NCBI GenBank assembly: GCA_963764585.1
Contig: CAVXTB010000007.1
Coordinates: forward strand, 1-64,000
Length of the DNA: 64,000 bases
Source: JAOPZW01 sp963764585
GTDB lineage: Bacteria; Actinomycetota; Thermoleophilia; Solirubrobacterales; Solirubrobacteraceae
Reading direction: 5' to 3'
Made by a program: the position numbers and the translations under genes
Notes under the pieces: generated by a model
What the model was told of the DNA's origin: nothing
Seen by the model: the letters and a program-made list of their open reading frames with translations, nothing else
Database searches by the model: none
Shown: piece by piece, positions 26,652 to 35,225 of the stretch
How the letters are laid out: each line of letters begins with the position of its first letter
How positions within the stretch are numbered: position 1 is the first letter of the stretch

Positions 26652-28084
26652 GCCGCCTCGCGCGCGGCCGAACCGCTCGGGGCGGACGCCACGACCGGCC
26701 GGGAGACCGGCGCGGCCCGCGCCGCCTCGAACTCGCGCGCGACCCTGCGGCGCCCGCCCTCGGGCAGCAGCGCGGTCGCGATCAGCGTCACGACACCGCA
26801 CAGCGCGATGTAGATGCCGATCGGGGTCGAGCTGTCGAACTTGTGCAGCAGCCAGGTGGCCAGCAGCGGTGCCGGCCCGCCGGCGAACACGGACGCCAGC
26901 TGGTACCCGAGCCCGGCGCCGCTGTAGCGCCTTCGCGTCGGGAAGCTCTCGGCGATGAGCGCGGCCTGCGGCCCGTACTGCATGTCGTGCGGGATCAGCG
27001 AGATCACGATCGCCGCCACGACGAGCGCGCCCACCTTCGAATCGAGCATGAGGAAGTACGGGACGCCGATGAGCATCGTCACCGCTGCGCCCGTCATGTA
27101 CATCCGCTTGCGTCCGATCTTGTCGGAGAGGTGCCCGAAGAACGGGACCGAGAACAGCGACACCGCCGCTGCAACCATCACCGCGTTGGTCAGGAAGCCC
27201 TTGCTGAAGCCGAGGTCCTCGGTGCCGTAGGCGAGCACGAACGCCGTGAAGATGTAGAACGGCGCCTGCTCGGACATGCGCAGCAGCGCGCTGAGGATGA
27301 TCTCGCGCGGCTCGCGCTTGATCGTCTCGATGAGCGGCAGATCCTCGACGTTGTCGTTCTCGACCTCGCGCGCGAAGAGCGGCGACTCGAGCACGCCCAG
27401 GCGCACCCACAGGCCGATGCCGACGAGCACGATGCTGAACAGGAACGGCACGCGCCAGCCCCAGCTCTCGAACCGAGCGCCCGAGAGGTGCGTGAAGAGC
27501 GACACCGCGCCGGTCGACAGCAGCAGGCCGATCGGCACCCCGACCTGCGGCCAGCTGCCGATGAAGCCACGACGCCTCGGGTTGCCCCACTCCATGCATA
27601 GCGTCACCGAGCCGCCCCACTCGCCGCCGACGCCGAGGCCCTGGATGAGGCGCAGGACGACGAGCAGCGTCGGTGCCCAGAAGCCGAGCGTGTCGTAGCC
27701 GGGCAGGACGCCGATGAGCGTCGACGCGATGCCCATCAGCAGCAGCGTCGAGATCAGCGTCGCCTTGCGCCCGATGCGATCGCCGAAGTGGCCGAAGAAC
27801 GCTGCGCCGATCGGACGGGCGGCGAAGCCCACGGCATAGGTCGCAAAGGAGGCCAGTGCGCCCGCATACGCGCTTGCCCCCGGGAAGAACAGCTTCGGGA
27901 ACACGAGCGCCGCGGCCGTGCCGTAGAGGAAGAAGTCGTACCACTCGATCGAGGTGCCGACCGTGCCCGCGACCATGGCGCGGCGCACCTGGCTCTTCCT
28001 CAGGCGCTCGGCCTGCTCGTCGCGCGCGGCGTCCTTCGTGAAGCGGCCGCCGTACGGTTGCGTGCTCGCCTGGTCGGGCGACAT
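26624..28084 (-). CDS. MFS transporter, metabolite:H+ symporter (MHS) type
   Basis: The 486-residue protein belongs to the 12-helix MHS group of importers. Visible features are GTSIEWYDFFLYGTAAALVF near residue 45 (the family hallmark), FFGHFGDRIGRKATL near 98 (motif A) and RLIQGLGVGGEWGGS near 145, with a second FFGHLSDKIGRKRM motif in the C half. Members import dicarboxylates, aromatic acids, betaines and similar acids. Its nearness to the dihydropyrimidinase-type genes makes a ureide or related acid possible but this is inference. An AGGAGAGGAGA ribosome-binding site precedes the ATG. Confidence 0.88.
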   Translation of the reverse strand: MSPDQASTQPYGGRFTKDAARDEQAERLRKSQVRRAMVAGTVGTSIEWYDFFLYGTAAALVFPKLFFPGASAYAGALASFATYAVGFAARPIGAAFFGHFGDRIGRKATLISTLLLMGIASTLIGVLPGYDTLGFWAPTLLVVLRLIQGLGVGGEWGGSVTLCMEWGNPRRRGFIGSWPQVGVPIGLLLSTGAVSLFTHLSGARFESWGWRVPFLFSIVLVGIGLWVRLGVLESPLFAREVENDNVEDLPLIETIKREPREIILSALLRMSEQAPFYIFTAFVLAYGTEDLGFSKGFLTNAVMVAAAVSLFSVPFFGHLSDKIGRKRMYMTGAAVTMLIGVPYFLMLDSKVGALVVAAIVISLIPHDMQYGPQAALIAESFPTRRRYSGAGLGYQLASVFAGGPAPLLATWLLHKFDSSTPIGIYIALCGVVTLIATALLPEGGRRRVAREFEAARAAPVSRPVVASAPSGSAAREAAQGVGASTR

Positions 28085-28161
28085 GGCGGTCTCCTCTCCT
28101 CTCGCCTCGCAGCGGCGCTACCCCCGCCCGCAGACCCGCCAAACGGGGGTGGGTTCGACTG

Positions 28162-28839
28162 GTGACGGCTGGTACGTTCGGCCCCGTGCTGAGCGCGTTG
28201 GCCGCCGCTTCGGTCCTCGCCACCGGCGCTGCGGCGCCTACGTCGCTGCACGCCGACCTCGACGGCGACGGCCACAGCGAGCAGGTTCGCTTCGCCGTCG
28301 TGCAGTGCGTCGGGCGCTCCGGACCGGCCCACAAACCGCCCTGTCGCAGCAGCGAGCGCGCCGATCGCGCGGTGACCATCGAGGGCCGCTGCCGCGACGG
28401 CAAGCCGGTGCGCCGCGTCGTGTCGGTGATCCTCGGCGGCCAGCTCGACGACCTGCGCATCGCCGACGCCGACGGGCGCGGCGGCACGCGCGAGGTCTTC
28501 TTCGACGTCCGCCTGACCGCCGCCGGCATCGACGCCCAGGTCGTGCGCTGGCGCGCGCGCAAGGCCAACTGCCCGCAGGAGCGCGTGCTCTTCCGCTACC
28601 CGACGCGCCCGAACACGCTGCCCGACCCGGCCGGCGCGGGCAGCCGCATCACGGCCGACGCCAGCCTGAGCGAGCGCTCGTCGAAGTACCGCGGGCTGGA
28701 GCTGCAGGTGAGGGAGACGTTCCCGCGCATGGGCGACCTGACCTTCAAGCCGGCGATCAGGCGCGACAACCTCTTCCGCTTCGATCAGCGCCGCGGCATC
28801 TACGTGCGCTACGCGACCGACGTGCGCTCGTTGAACTAG
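28162..28839 (+). CDS. Secreted hypothetical protein
   Basis: The 225-residue product has a short signal peptide (about 1-25) followed by DLDGDGHSEQVRFAVV, an Asp-rich loop like that of FG-GAP/VCBS or EF-hand-type calcium-binding repeats; a second such loop is ADADGRGGTREVFFDVRL near 110. The remainder is beta-rich with four Cys in the first 90 residues of the mature chain. I recognise no family. The start is GTG at 28162; it ends 33 bases before the dihydropyrimidinase gene. Confidence 0.6.
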   Translation: MTAGTFGPVLSALAAASVLATGAAAPTSLHADLDGDGHSEQVRFAVVQCVGRSGPAHKPPCRSSERADRAVTIEGRCRDGKPVRRVVSVILGGQLDDLRIADADGRGGTREVFFDVRLTAAGIDAQVVRWRARKANCPQERVLFRYPTRPNTLPDPAGAGSRITADASLSERSSKYRGLELQVRETFPRMGDLTFKPAIRRDNLFRFDQRRGIYVRYATDVRSLN

Positions 28840-28859
28840 CAGCCTGCGGCCGCGGGAGC

Positions 28860-28865
28860 TAGCGT
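28860..28865 (+). promoter_or_regulatory. -10-like hexamer TAGCGT, leaderless start
   Basis: TAGCGT-N7-ATG directly before the dihydropyrimidinase gene, in a 33-base gap, so this gene can be transcribed on its own. Confidence 0.42.
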
Positions 28866-28872
28866 TGGCCGC

Positions 28873-30279
28873 ATGAGCGACATGGTGCTGGTGGGAGGAA
28901 CGGTCGTCACCGCGGAGGCGAGCTTCCGCGCCGACGTGGCCGTCGAGGACGAGAGGATCGCCGCGGTCGGCGTCGACCTGCCGACCAACGGCGCGGAGGT
29001 CGTGGACGTCTCAGGCGCGCTGCTGATGCCCGGCTTCATCGACGGCCACACGCATCTCGACATGCCCTTCGGCGGCACGGTGACCTCCGACGACTGGGAC
29101 ACCGGGACGGCGGCCGCCGTGGCCGGCGGGACGACGACGCTCGTCGACTTCTCGCTGCAGGACATCGACGGCACGCTGGCCGAGGCGGTCGAGACGTGGC
29201 AGGGCAAGGCCGACGGCAAGGCGCGCATCGACTACGGCCTGCACGTCGCCATCACGAACCTCACCGACGCGGTCAAGGCGGAGATCCCGTCGCTGCCGTC
29301 GCTCGGCGTCTCGACGATCAAGATCTTCATGGCCTACAAGGGCACACCGCTCTACACGGCCGACGAGGACCTCTTCGAGGCGATGCAGATCGCGCGCGAG
29401 GCCGGCGTGCTCGTGCTCGTCCACGCCGAGAACGGCGACGTCATCGCCAAGCTCCAGGCGCAGGCCCTCGAGCGCGGCGACACCGACCCGCACTGGCACG
29501 CGCTCACGCGGCCCGAGCGCGTCGAGGCCGAGGCGACGAACCGCGCGATCCGCCTGGCCGAGATCGCCGACACGCCGCTGCTCGTCGTGCACGTCTCCTG
29601 CGCCGCGGCGCTCGAGGAGGTGCGCCGCGCCCACGCGCGCGGCAGCACGATCTACGCCGAGACGTGCCCGCAGTACTTCGTCTTCGAGTACAAGGACCTC
29701 GAGCGCCCCGACTTCGAGGGCGCCAAGTACGTCTGCTCGCCGCCGATGCGCGACCCGTCCAACCGCGAGGCGCTGTGGCGCGGCCTGCAGGCGGGCGACC
29801 TGCAGATCTTCGGCTCGGACCACTGCTCGTTCAACTGGCACGGCCAGAAGGAGCTCGGCCGCGACGACTTCACGCTGATCCCCAACGGCCTGCCGGGCCT
29901 CGAGGAGCGCCCGGCGGTGCTGTGGACGGAGGGCGTGCGCGGCGGTCACATCTCCGAGCAGCTCTTCGTCGCCGTGCTGTCGACCAACCAGGCGCGCGTG
30001 CACGGCATGGCCGGGCGCAAGGGCGCGATCGCCCCGGGCAACGACGCCGACATCGTCGTCTGGGACCCCGACATGACGATCACGGCCACGCAGTCCAACC
30101 GCCACAACCGCCTCGACCACACGCCCTACGAGGGCATGACGCTGATCGGCGGGCCGAGCGAGGTCTACATCCGCGGCGCGCTGGCCTACCGCGACGGCGA
30201 GGTCGTCGCCGAGCCGGGCAGCGGGCGCTTCATGGAGCGCGCGTTCCGGCGGGCGGCGCCCGCGGCGGCCGTGCGTTAG
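28873..30279 (+). CDS. hydA: Dihydropyrimidinase / hydantoinase
   Basis: This cyclic amidohydrolase opens the ring of dihydrouracil, dihydrothymine or 5-substituted hydantoins to the N-carbamoyl acid. The 468-residue length is typical. Binuclear zinc ligands are visible: GHTHLDMPFGG near residue 57 (HxH), the carboxylated Lys in KIFMAYKG near 150, HAENGD near 182, LLVVHVSCAA near 238 and FGSDHCSFN near 315 (metal-bound Asp). Downstream on the same strand, beyond an opposing four-gene operon, lie an N-carbamoyl-type amidohydrolase and an LLM flavin enzyme that would fit the following steps. Its stop overlaps the convergent ferredoxin gene by 4 bases. Confidence 0.92.
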   Translation: MSDMVLVGGTVVTAEASFRADVAVEDERIAAVGVDLPTNGAEVVDVSGALLMPGFIDGHTHLDMPFGGTVTSDDWDTGTAAAVAGGTTTLVDFSLQDIDGTLAEAVETWQGKADGKARIDYGLHVAITNLTDAVKAEIPSLPSLGVSTIKIFMAYKGTPLYTADEDLFEAMQIAREAGVLVLVHAENGDVIAKLQAQALERGDTDPHWHALTRPERVEAEATNRAIRLAEIADTPLLVVHVSCAAALEEVRRAHARGSTIYAETCPQYFVFEYKDLERPDFEGAKYVCSPPMRDPSNREALWRGLQAGDLQIFGSDHCSFNWHGQKELGRDDFTLIPNGLPGLEERPAVLWTEGVRGGHISEQLFVAVLSTNQARVHGMAGRKGAIAPGNDADIVVWDPDMTITATQSNRHNRLDHTPYEGMTLIGGPSEVYIRGALAYRDGEVVAEPGSGRFMERAFRRAAPAAAVR

Positions 30280-30479
30280 GGGTACACCTGGCGCCCGTCG
30301 GCGTCGGTGATGACGATCGCGACCGACGGGCACGCCTGCGCGGCGGCGAGCATCAGCTCGTCGGGGCCCGTGCCGATCACGACGGCGACGTCCTCGATCG
30401 CGAAGATCTCGGGCGCGATCGCCTCGCAATCGCCGTGGGCGGCGCAGGCGGCGGTGTCGATCATGGCGGTGTAGGCCAT
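30276..30479 (-). CDS. Small ferredoxin (3Fe-4S type)
   Basis: The 67-residue protein is a single ferredoxin of the kind that serves cytochrome P450s and oxygenases. The cluster-binding pattern is CAAHGDC at residues 12-18 with the last ligand in ACPSVAI near 50. His replaces the extra Cys in C-x2-H-x2-C, which fits a 3Fe-4S cluster. It ends an operon with a ferredoxin-reductase-like flavoprotein (12 bases apart) and a haem-type membrane protein, so it should carry electrons for them. A GAAAGGAGA ribosome-binding site is present. Confidence 0.88.
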   Translation of the reverse strand: MAYTAMIDTAACAAHGDCEAIAPEIFAIEDVAVVIGTGPDELMLAAAQACPSVAIVITDADGRQVYP

Positions 30480-30491
30480 CGGTTTCTCCTT

Positions 30492-31571
30492 TCAGGCGGC
30501 GAGCAGCGCTCGCGCGTGGGGAAGCTCGTGCGGGCGGCCGACGAGCAGGACCGCGACGGGCTCGCCCGCGCGGGTGAACGTCACGGTGAAGTCGCGGGCG
30601 GCGGGATCGCCGTCGACCGTCGTGCGGTCGGCGACCGGCGCGTGACCGAGGTAGTGCACGCGCGTGTCGTAGAGGTCGCTCCAGAAGCTCGCCGGGGCCT
30701 CGCGCGCGGGCTCGAGCCCGAGCATCGCGCGGGCGGCCGCGGCGCCCTGGCGCGCCGCCGACTCCCAGTGGCCGCCGCCGCTGGCGTCGCCCGCGGCGAA
30801 GACGCCCGGCGTGCGGCCGAGGACAAGGCCACTCCCTTCCAGCCACGCGACGTCGGGGTCGACGCCGATGCCGACGAGGACGTGGTCGCACGCCAGCCGG
30901 CGCCCGTCGCGCAGCGTCAGGGCCTCGACGCGCTCGCCACCGTGGGCGCCGGCGACCTCGGCGTCGAGGAGCACCTCGACGCCGTGCGAGCGGTGCAGGT
31001 CGGCGAACCAGCCGCCGACCGCGGTGCCGAGCAGTGCCTGCAGTGGCGCGGCCGCCGTCTCGACGATGGTCGTTCGCACGCCCGCGCGCGCCGCGGCCAC
31101 CGCGACCTCCTGGCCGATGAAGCCGGCGCCGACGATGACGAGCCGGCCACCGGCGGCGAGCGCGGCGCGCAGCGCGCGGGCGTCGTCGAGGGTGCGCAGG
31201 GTGTGGACGTTGGCGAAGCGATCGAGCAGGGCCAGCCGGCGTGGACGGCTGCCCGTGGCGACGAGCAGCTGCTCGTAGGCCAGCACGTCCCCGCCGCCCA
31301 GCGTGACCTCGCGGCGCTCGCAGTCCAGCGCCATCGCGTGGCGGCCGAGGAGCAGCTCGACGCCGTGCTCCTCGTACCAGGCGGTCGGCCGGAACGCGAG
31401 CCCGTCCTCGGCGCCGGCGAGGACCGCCTTCGACAGCGGCGGGCGGTCGTAGGGAACGTGGGGCTCGCCGCAGATGATGCGCAGCTGGCCGTCGTAGCCG
31501 CTGCGGCGCAGCGTCTCGGCGCAGCGCTGGGCGGCGAGGCCGCCGCCGGCGATGACGATCCCGGCGCTCAT
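30492..31571 (-). CDS. FAD-dependent ferredoxin reductase-like oxidoreductase
   Basis: The 359-residue protein has the two-dinucleotide-fold layout of the BphA4/putidaredoxin reductase group. FAD fold: IVIAGGGLAAQRCAETLR at residues 5-22, then PYDRPPLSKA near 40. NAD(P)H fold: LVIVGAGFIGQEVAVAA near 145. The closing FAD motif is GVFAAGDAS near 265, followed by a small C-terminal reductase domain. It should pass electrons from NAD(P)H to the ferredoxin encoded next to it. The ATG overlaps the stop of the upstream membrane gene (ATGA). Confidence 0.88.
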   Translation of the reverse strand: MSAGIVIAGGGLAAQRCAETLRRSGYDGQLRIICGEPHVPYDRPPLSKAVLAGAEDGLAFRPTAWYEEHGVELLLGRHAMALDCERREVTLGGGDVLAYEQLLVATGSRPRRLALLDRFANVHTLRTLDDARALRAALAAGGRLVIVGAGFIGQEVAVAAARAGVRTTIVETAAAPLQALLGTAVGGWFADLHRSHGVEVLLDAEVAGAHGGERVEALTLRDGRRLACDHVLVGIGVDPDVAWLEGSGLVLGRTPGVFAAGDASGGGHWESAARQGAAAARAMLGLEPAREAPASFWSDLYDTRVHYLGHAPVADRTTVDGDPAARDFTVTFTRAGEPVAVLLVGRPHELPHARALLAA

Positions 31572-32119
31572 CGCGGCACCGCCTGCGGCAGCGGCCGCCC
31601 CGCGCCCGCAAGGCGGGCGACGAGCAGCACGGCCGCGGGGATCGTCACCACGGCGACGGCGACGAGGAACCACGCCTGCCCGGCGTCGGTGCCCTCGCCC
31701 AGCGAGTGCCAGAGGCCGAGCAGCCACGCCAGCGCCGTGAAGCGGTGCAGCTTGCGCCAGCGCTGCTGGCCGATCCGGCCGCGCGCGTAGAACGAGAGCC
31801 CGAGGATGATCATCAACCAGCCGGCGACGATCCCCATCGAGGTCCACAGGGTCATGTAGGAGCTGACGAACGGGATCGCGATGTCGGCGATGCTGGGGTG
31901 CAGGAACTTGTCGCCGAGCAGGGTCACGCCGTGGACGACCAGCGCGACGATCGTCGCCAGCGACAGCGCCTCATGGGTCACGCGCAGGTCGGGCCCGCGG
32001 CCCTTGAGCAGCTTGCTGCCCATGGTCAGGCCCACGCTCACGGCGATGCTCGAGAAGAGCAGCGCCAGCGTGCCCGCCGCGCGGCTGGTGATCCAGAAGA
32101 GGTGGTCGCCGGTCATCAC
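31568..32119 (-). CDS. Ferric reductase-like transmembrane protein
   Basis: The 183-residue protein has about five membrane helices and matches the ferric-reductase-like domain (YedZ/MsrQ type), which binds haem b between His pairs. Candidate ligands are in RVTHEALSLATIVALVVHG near residues 48-63 and in KLHRFTALAWLLGLWHSLG near 125-140: two His about a helical spacing apart on each of two helices. It probably moves electrons across the membrane from the flavoprotein/ferredoxin pair in the same operon. The start overlaps the stop of the preceding gene. Confidence 0.8.
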   Translation of the reverse strand: MMTGDHLFWITSRAAGTLALLFSSIAVSVGLTMGSKLLKGRGPDLRVTHEALSLATIVALVVHGVTLLGDKFLHPSIADIAIPFVSSYMTLWTSMGIVAGWLMIILGLSFYARGRIGQQRWRKLHRFTALAWLLGLWHSLGEGTDAGQAWFLVAVAVVTIPAAVLLVARLAGAGRPLPQAVPR

Positions 32120-32511
32120 GACTGGCTCGTGGTGACGCTCGAGCCCGAGCTCTGGTTCGAGGAGGACGAGCTGGTCGAGCTCGAGCCGCTGGACGTCGCG
32201 CCGCTCGAGGACGAGCCGCTCGAGGACGTGCCGCTCGAGGACGAATCGTCCGACGAAGAGTCGTCCGACGAAGAGTCGTCCGACACCGTGGTGCCGGTCG
32301 ACGCCGTCGTGGTCGTGTCGTTGCTGCTCGCCTGCTCGGACGCGGTGCTCGTCGACGTGGTGCCGAGGTACCCGGTCGCGGAGATCGTCCCGAACGCGAG
32401 CGCGAACGTCGCCAATGCGGCGGCGACGACGCGGCGGCGGATGACGCGCGCCCGGAGGGCGCGCGCCCGGAGGCGATCGCGGACGAGGTCAGAGGGGGGT
32501 TGCTGAGCCAT
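32116..32511 (-). CDS. Membrane-anchored Ser/Thr-rich low-complexity protein
   Basis: The 131-residue product has a basic cytoplasmic start (about 1-27), one membrane helix (VVAAALATFALAFGTISATGYL, residues about 28-48) and an outer tail of about 80 residues that is almost only Ser, Thr, Gly and Asp. The tail comes from two blocks of 15-nt direct repeats. It is the first gene of the ferric-reductase-like operon. Such a tail could be a spacer in the cell wall or a glycosylation target; no enzyme or cofactor motif is present. ATG at 32511 follows TACCTT by 6 nt. Confidence 0.65.
   Translation of the reverse strand: MAQQPPSDLVRDRLRARALRARVIRRRVVAAALATFALAFGTISATGYLGTTSTSTASEQASSNDTTTTASTGTTVSDDSSSDDSSSDDSSSSGTSSSGSSSSGATSSGSSSTSSSSSNQSSGSSVTTSQS
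32184..32285. repeat. 15-nt tandem repeats encoding the Ser-rich tail
   Basis: Two successive sets of 15-nt units on the plus strand, about three of GCCGCTCGAGGACGA type and then about three of TCGTCCGACGAAGAG type. Being multiples of three they keep the minus-strand frame open. Such arrays can change length by slippage. Confidence 0.6.
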
Positions 32512-32517
32512 GCTGGC

Positions 32518-32523
32518 AAGGTA
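32518..32523 (-). promoter_or_regulatory. -10-like hexamer TACCTT, leaderless start
   Basis: Minus-strand TACCTT-N6-ATG before the first gene of the redox operon. Confidence 0.38.
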
Positions 32524-32591
32524 GGTGCGGCGGTCGAGAGCAGCCTTGGCGAAAGCTGGGAGATCCCTGAGTCCATCGCGCGGGCAGGCGC

Positions 32592-32597
32592 TAGGTT
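32592..32597 (+). promoter_or_regulatory. -10-like hexamer TAGGTT, leaderless start
   Basis: TAGGTT-N6-ATG before the amidohydrolase gene. It lies only 69 bases from the opposing TACCTT element, so the two operons share a short divergent promoter region. Confidence 0.42.
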
Positions 32598-32603
32598 CTC
32601 GGC

Positions 32604-33833
32604 ATGAGCGAGGTCGATCCCGGCAGGGCGGTGTCGGAGCTGCGCGAGCTCGCGCGGCTGACCGGCGACGACGACGGCGCGCAGCGCGTCGCGTGGACCG
32701 ACACCTGGAGGACGGCGCTCGACTGGTTCCGCGCCGAGCTGGCCGGCATCGACGGGGTGACCGTCGACAGCGACGAGGCCGGCAACATCTGGGCCACGGC
32801 GCCCGGCGAGTCCGATCGCTTCGTGGTCGTCGGCGGCCACCTGGACTCCGTCCCCAACGGCGGCTGGCTCGACGGCGCGCTCAACGTCGTCGCCGGCCTC
32901 GAGGTCCTGCGCGCGCTGGCGCCCGAGCCGCGCGCGCTGACGCTCAAGCTCGTCAACTGGGCCGACGAGGAAGGCGCGCGCTTCGGGCGCAGCCTGCTCG
33001 GCTCGAGCGCGACCGCGGGCAGCCTGAAGCCGGACGAGGTCCGCGGCCTGACCGACCGCGACGGGATCGCGCTGCCCGACGCCTTACGCGACCACGGCGT
33101 CGACCTCGACAGCGCGCTGCAGTCGCGCTCGCGACTGGACGACGCCGCGGCCTACCTGGAGCTGCACATCGAGCAGGGCCCGGTGCTCGAGCGCCTCGAC
33201 CTGCCGCTCGGCGCGGTGCTCGGCACCTTCGGCGTCGAGCGCCACGCGGTGCGCTTCACCGGCCTGCACGCCCACGCGGGCTCGACCCCGATGGACGTGC
33301 GCCGGGACGCCTTCCTCGCGGCGGCGCGCAGCGCGCTGGCCTGGCGCGAGGACGCGCTCCAGCGCGACGACGTGCGGGCGACGACCGGCGTCGTCAAGGT
33401 CAGCCCGGGGATCGTCACCGCGTTCAACGGCAGCTGCGAGCTGTCGCTCGACCAGCGCTCGCTCGACGCCGGCGTGCTCGCCGACATGCTCGCCCGCGCG
33501 CAGGAGGTCAGCCGCGAGATCGCCGGCGAGGAGGGCTGCGAGGTCGAGTGGGAGCGCATCTGGCAGATCGAGCCGATCCCGTTCGACGCCGACCTCATCG
33601 ACCTCGCCGACGCGGTCATCGCCGACGTCGCGGGCACCTCGACGCGGCTGCCGAGCGGCCCGCTGCACGACGCCGCCGAGATGGCGCGCGTCATCCCGAC
33701 CGTGATGCTCTTCGTCAAGAGCCTGCGCGGCCTGAGCCACACCAAGGAGGAGGACACACCCGTGGAGGATCTCGAGCTGTCGGTCCGCGCCCTGCACGAG
33801 CTGACGCGGCGGACCCTGGACTGGGCGGGCTGA
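32604..33833 (+). CDS. M20 Zn-dependent N-carbamoyl-amino-acid / allantoate amidohydrolase
   Basis: The 409-residue protein is of the M20 peptidase-fold amidase group that cleaves N-carbamoyl amino acids, allantoate or ureidoglycine. Metal ligands are seen in VVVGGHLDSVPNGGWLDGA near residue 75, NWADEEGARFG near 113, LELHIEQGP near 185 and, at the end, GLSHTKEE near 380. The dimerisation lid contains FTGLHAHAGSTPMD near 222, and PSGPLHDAAEMA near 350 replaces the usual SGAxHDA. It would complete the ring-opening begun by the dihydropyrimidinase. Three bases separate it from the LLM gene. Confidence 0.86.
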   Translation: MSEVDPGRAVSELRELARLTGDDDGAQRVAWTDTWRTALDWFRAELAGIDGVTVDSDEAGNIWATAPGESDRFVVVGGHLDSVPNGGWLDGALNVVAGLEVLRALAPEPRALTLKLVNWADEEGARFGRSLLGSSATAGSLKPDEVRGLTDRDGIALPDALRDHGVDLDSALQSRSRLDDAAAYLELHIEQGPVLERLDLPLGAVLGTFGVERHAVRFTGLHAHAGSTPMDVRRDAFLAAARSALAWREDALQRDDVRATTGVVKVSPGIVTAFNGSCELSLDQRSLDAGVLADMLARAQEVSREIAGEEGCEVEWERIWQIEPIPFDADLIDLADAVIADVAGTSTRLPSGPLHDAAEMARVIPTVMLFVKSLRGLSHTKEEDTPVEDLELSVRALHELTRRTLDWAG

Positions 33834-33836
33834 GGC

Positions 33837-34844
33837 ATGGACTTCGGCGTCACCTTCCAGACCGACCCGCCGGCCAGCCGCGTCGTCGAGCTGACCCAGC
33901 GCGCGGAGGGCCTCGGCTTTGCGTACGCGTGGACGTTCGACTCGCACATCCTGTGGCAGGAGCCCTACGTCATCTACTCGCAGATGCTCGCCGCCACCGA
34001 CCGGATCATCGTCGGGCCGTTCGTCACCAACCCCGCCACGCGCGACCCGACCGTCACCGGCTCGCTCTTCGCGACGCTCAACGACATGTTCGGCAACCGC
34101 ACCGTCTGCGGCATCGGGCGCGGCGACTCCTCGCGGCGCGTGCTCGGCCGCCCGCCGACGACGCTCGCGCAGACCGAGGAGGCGATGCACATCATCAAGG
34201 AGCTCGCCGAGGGTCGCGCGATCGACACGCCCGCCGGCGAGGTGAAGATCCCATGGGTGCGCGACGGGCGCCTGGAGGTCTGGATGGCCGCCTACGGGCC
34301 CAAGGCGCTGGCCCTCTGCGGGCGCAAGGCCGACGGCTTCATCCTGCAGCTCGCCGACCCCGACATCACGCGCTGGACCGTCGAGAAGGTGCGCGAGGCG
34401 GCGGCCGAGGCGGGCCGCGACCCCGACGCGATCACCGTCTGCGTGGCGGCGCCGGCCTACGTCGGCGACGACCTCGCCCACGCGCGCGAGCAGTGCCGCT
34501 GGTTCGGCGGCATGGTCGGCAACCACGTCGCGGACATCGTCAAGCGCTACGGCGAGGGCGGCGACATCCCGCGCGCCCTGACCGACTACATCAAGGCGCG
34601 CGAGGGCTACGACTACTCCCACCACGGGCGCGTCGGCAACCCGGACACCGAGTTCGTCCCCGACGAGATCGTCGAGCGCTTCTGCGTGCTGGGCACGGTC
34701 GAGGATCACATCGCCAAGCTGCGCGAGCTCGCGGGCCTCGGCGTGGACCAGTTCAACATCTACCTGATGCACGACGCGCAGGACGCGACGCTCGAGGCCT
34801 ACGGCAGCCAGGTCATCCCGGCGATGGCTCCGAGCGCCGCCTGA
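33837..34844 (+). CDS. LLM-class flavin-dependent (F420/FMN) oxidoreductase
   Basis: The 335-residue protein is a luciferase-like TIM barrel: MDFGVTFQTDPPASRVVEL start, GFAYAWTFDSHILWQEPYV near residue 30, RIIVGPFVTNPATRDPTVTG near 58 and GIGRGDSSRRVLGRPP near 95. LLM enzymes use F420 or FMN, and actinobacteria use F420 widely. It is co-transcribed with the amidohydrolase and is therefore a candidate for the reductive or oxidative step of the same catabolic route. The 3' end overlaps the convergent regulator gene by 32 bases. Confidence 0.88.
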   Translation: MDFGVTFQTDPPASRVVELTQRAEGLGFAYAWTFDSHILWQEPYVIYSQMLAATDRIIVGPFVTNPATRDPTVTGSLFATLNDMFGNRTVCGIGRGDSSRRVLGRPPTTLAQTEEAMHIIKELAEGRAIDTPAGEVKIPWVRDGRLEVWMAAYGPKALALCGRKADGFILQLADPDITRWTVEKVREAAAEAGRDPDAITVCVAAPAYVGDDLAHAREQCRWFGGMVGNHVADIVKRYGEGGDIPRALTDYIKAREGYDYSHHGRVGNPDTEFVPDEIVERFCVLGTVEDHIAKLRELAGLGVDQFNIYLMHDAQDATLEAYGSQVIPAMAPSAA

Positions 34845-35133
34845 CGAGGACGTCGAGCAGGGCGCCGACCCGCTGGTCGCGCGCGACCGCATCGGGCAGC
34901 GGCTGCTCGAGCCTGACCGTGTAGTGGTTGCGCCGTCCGCGGCGCTCGCGCGAGATGTACCCGCCGTCGGCGAGCTCGCCGACGATGCGGTGCACGGCGC
35001 GCTCGGTGACGCCGACGCGGTCGCCGATGTCGCGCAGCCGGATGCCGGGGTCGTCGGCGATGCACAGCAGCACCTGCGCGTGGCGGGTGAGGAACGTCCA
35101 GGTGGGGGCGGCGTCGCGCGGCATCAGATACAT
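34813..35133 (-). CDS. Small winged-helix regulator (MarR-like)
   Basis: The 106-residue protein is a lone winged helix-turn-helix: FLTRHAQVLLCIADDPGIRLRDIGDRVG, recognition helix VTERAVHRIVGELADGGYI, then the wing SRERRGRRNHYTVRLE. The short C-terminal part could dimerise. It is convergent with the LLM gene (32-base overlap) and divergent from a zinc-ribbon gene. A second in-frame ATG at 35124 is an alternative start. The target is unknown, but the adjacent ureide-type genes are a natural guess. Confidence 0.8.
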   Translation of the reverse strand: MYLMPRDAAPTWTFLTRHAQVLLCIADDPGIRLRDIGDRVGVTERAVHRIVGELADGGYISRERRGRRNHYTVRLEQPLPDAVARDQRVGALLDVLVRRRSEPSPG

Positions 35134-35225
35134 GAACGGCGTTTCTAGTATCGGAAATCATGTTATTGTCGACCGTCGTCGACGGGGAGGCTGCTGTCGG
35201 CGACCGTCGATGCGGAAGGGCCGCG

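Noticed and set aside
32184..32285. CRISPR-like array
   Set aside because: The short repeats are contiguous 15-nt coding repeats without spacers, inside the Ser-rich gene.
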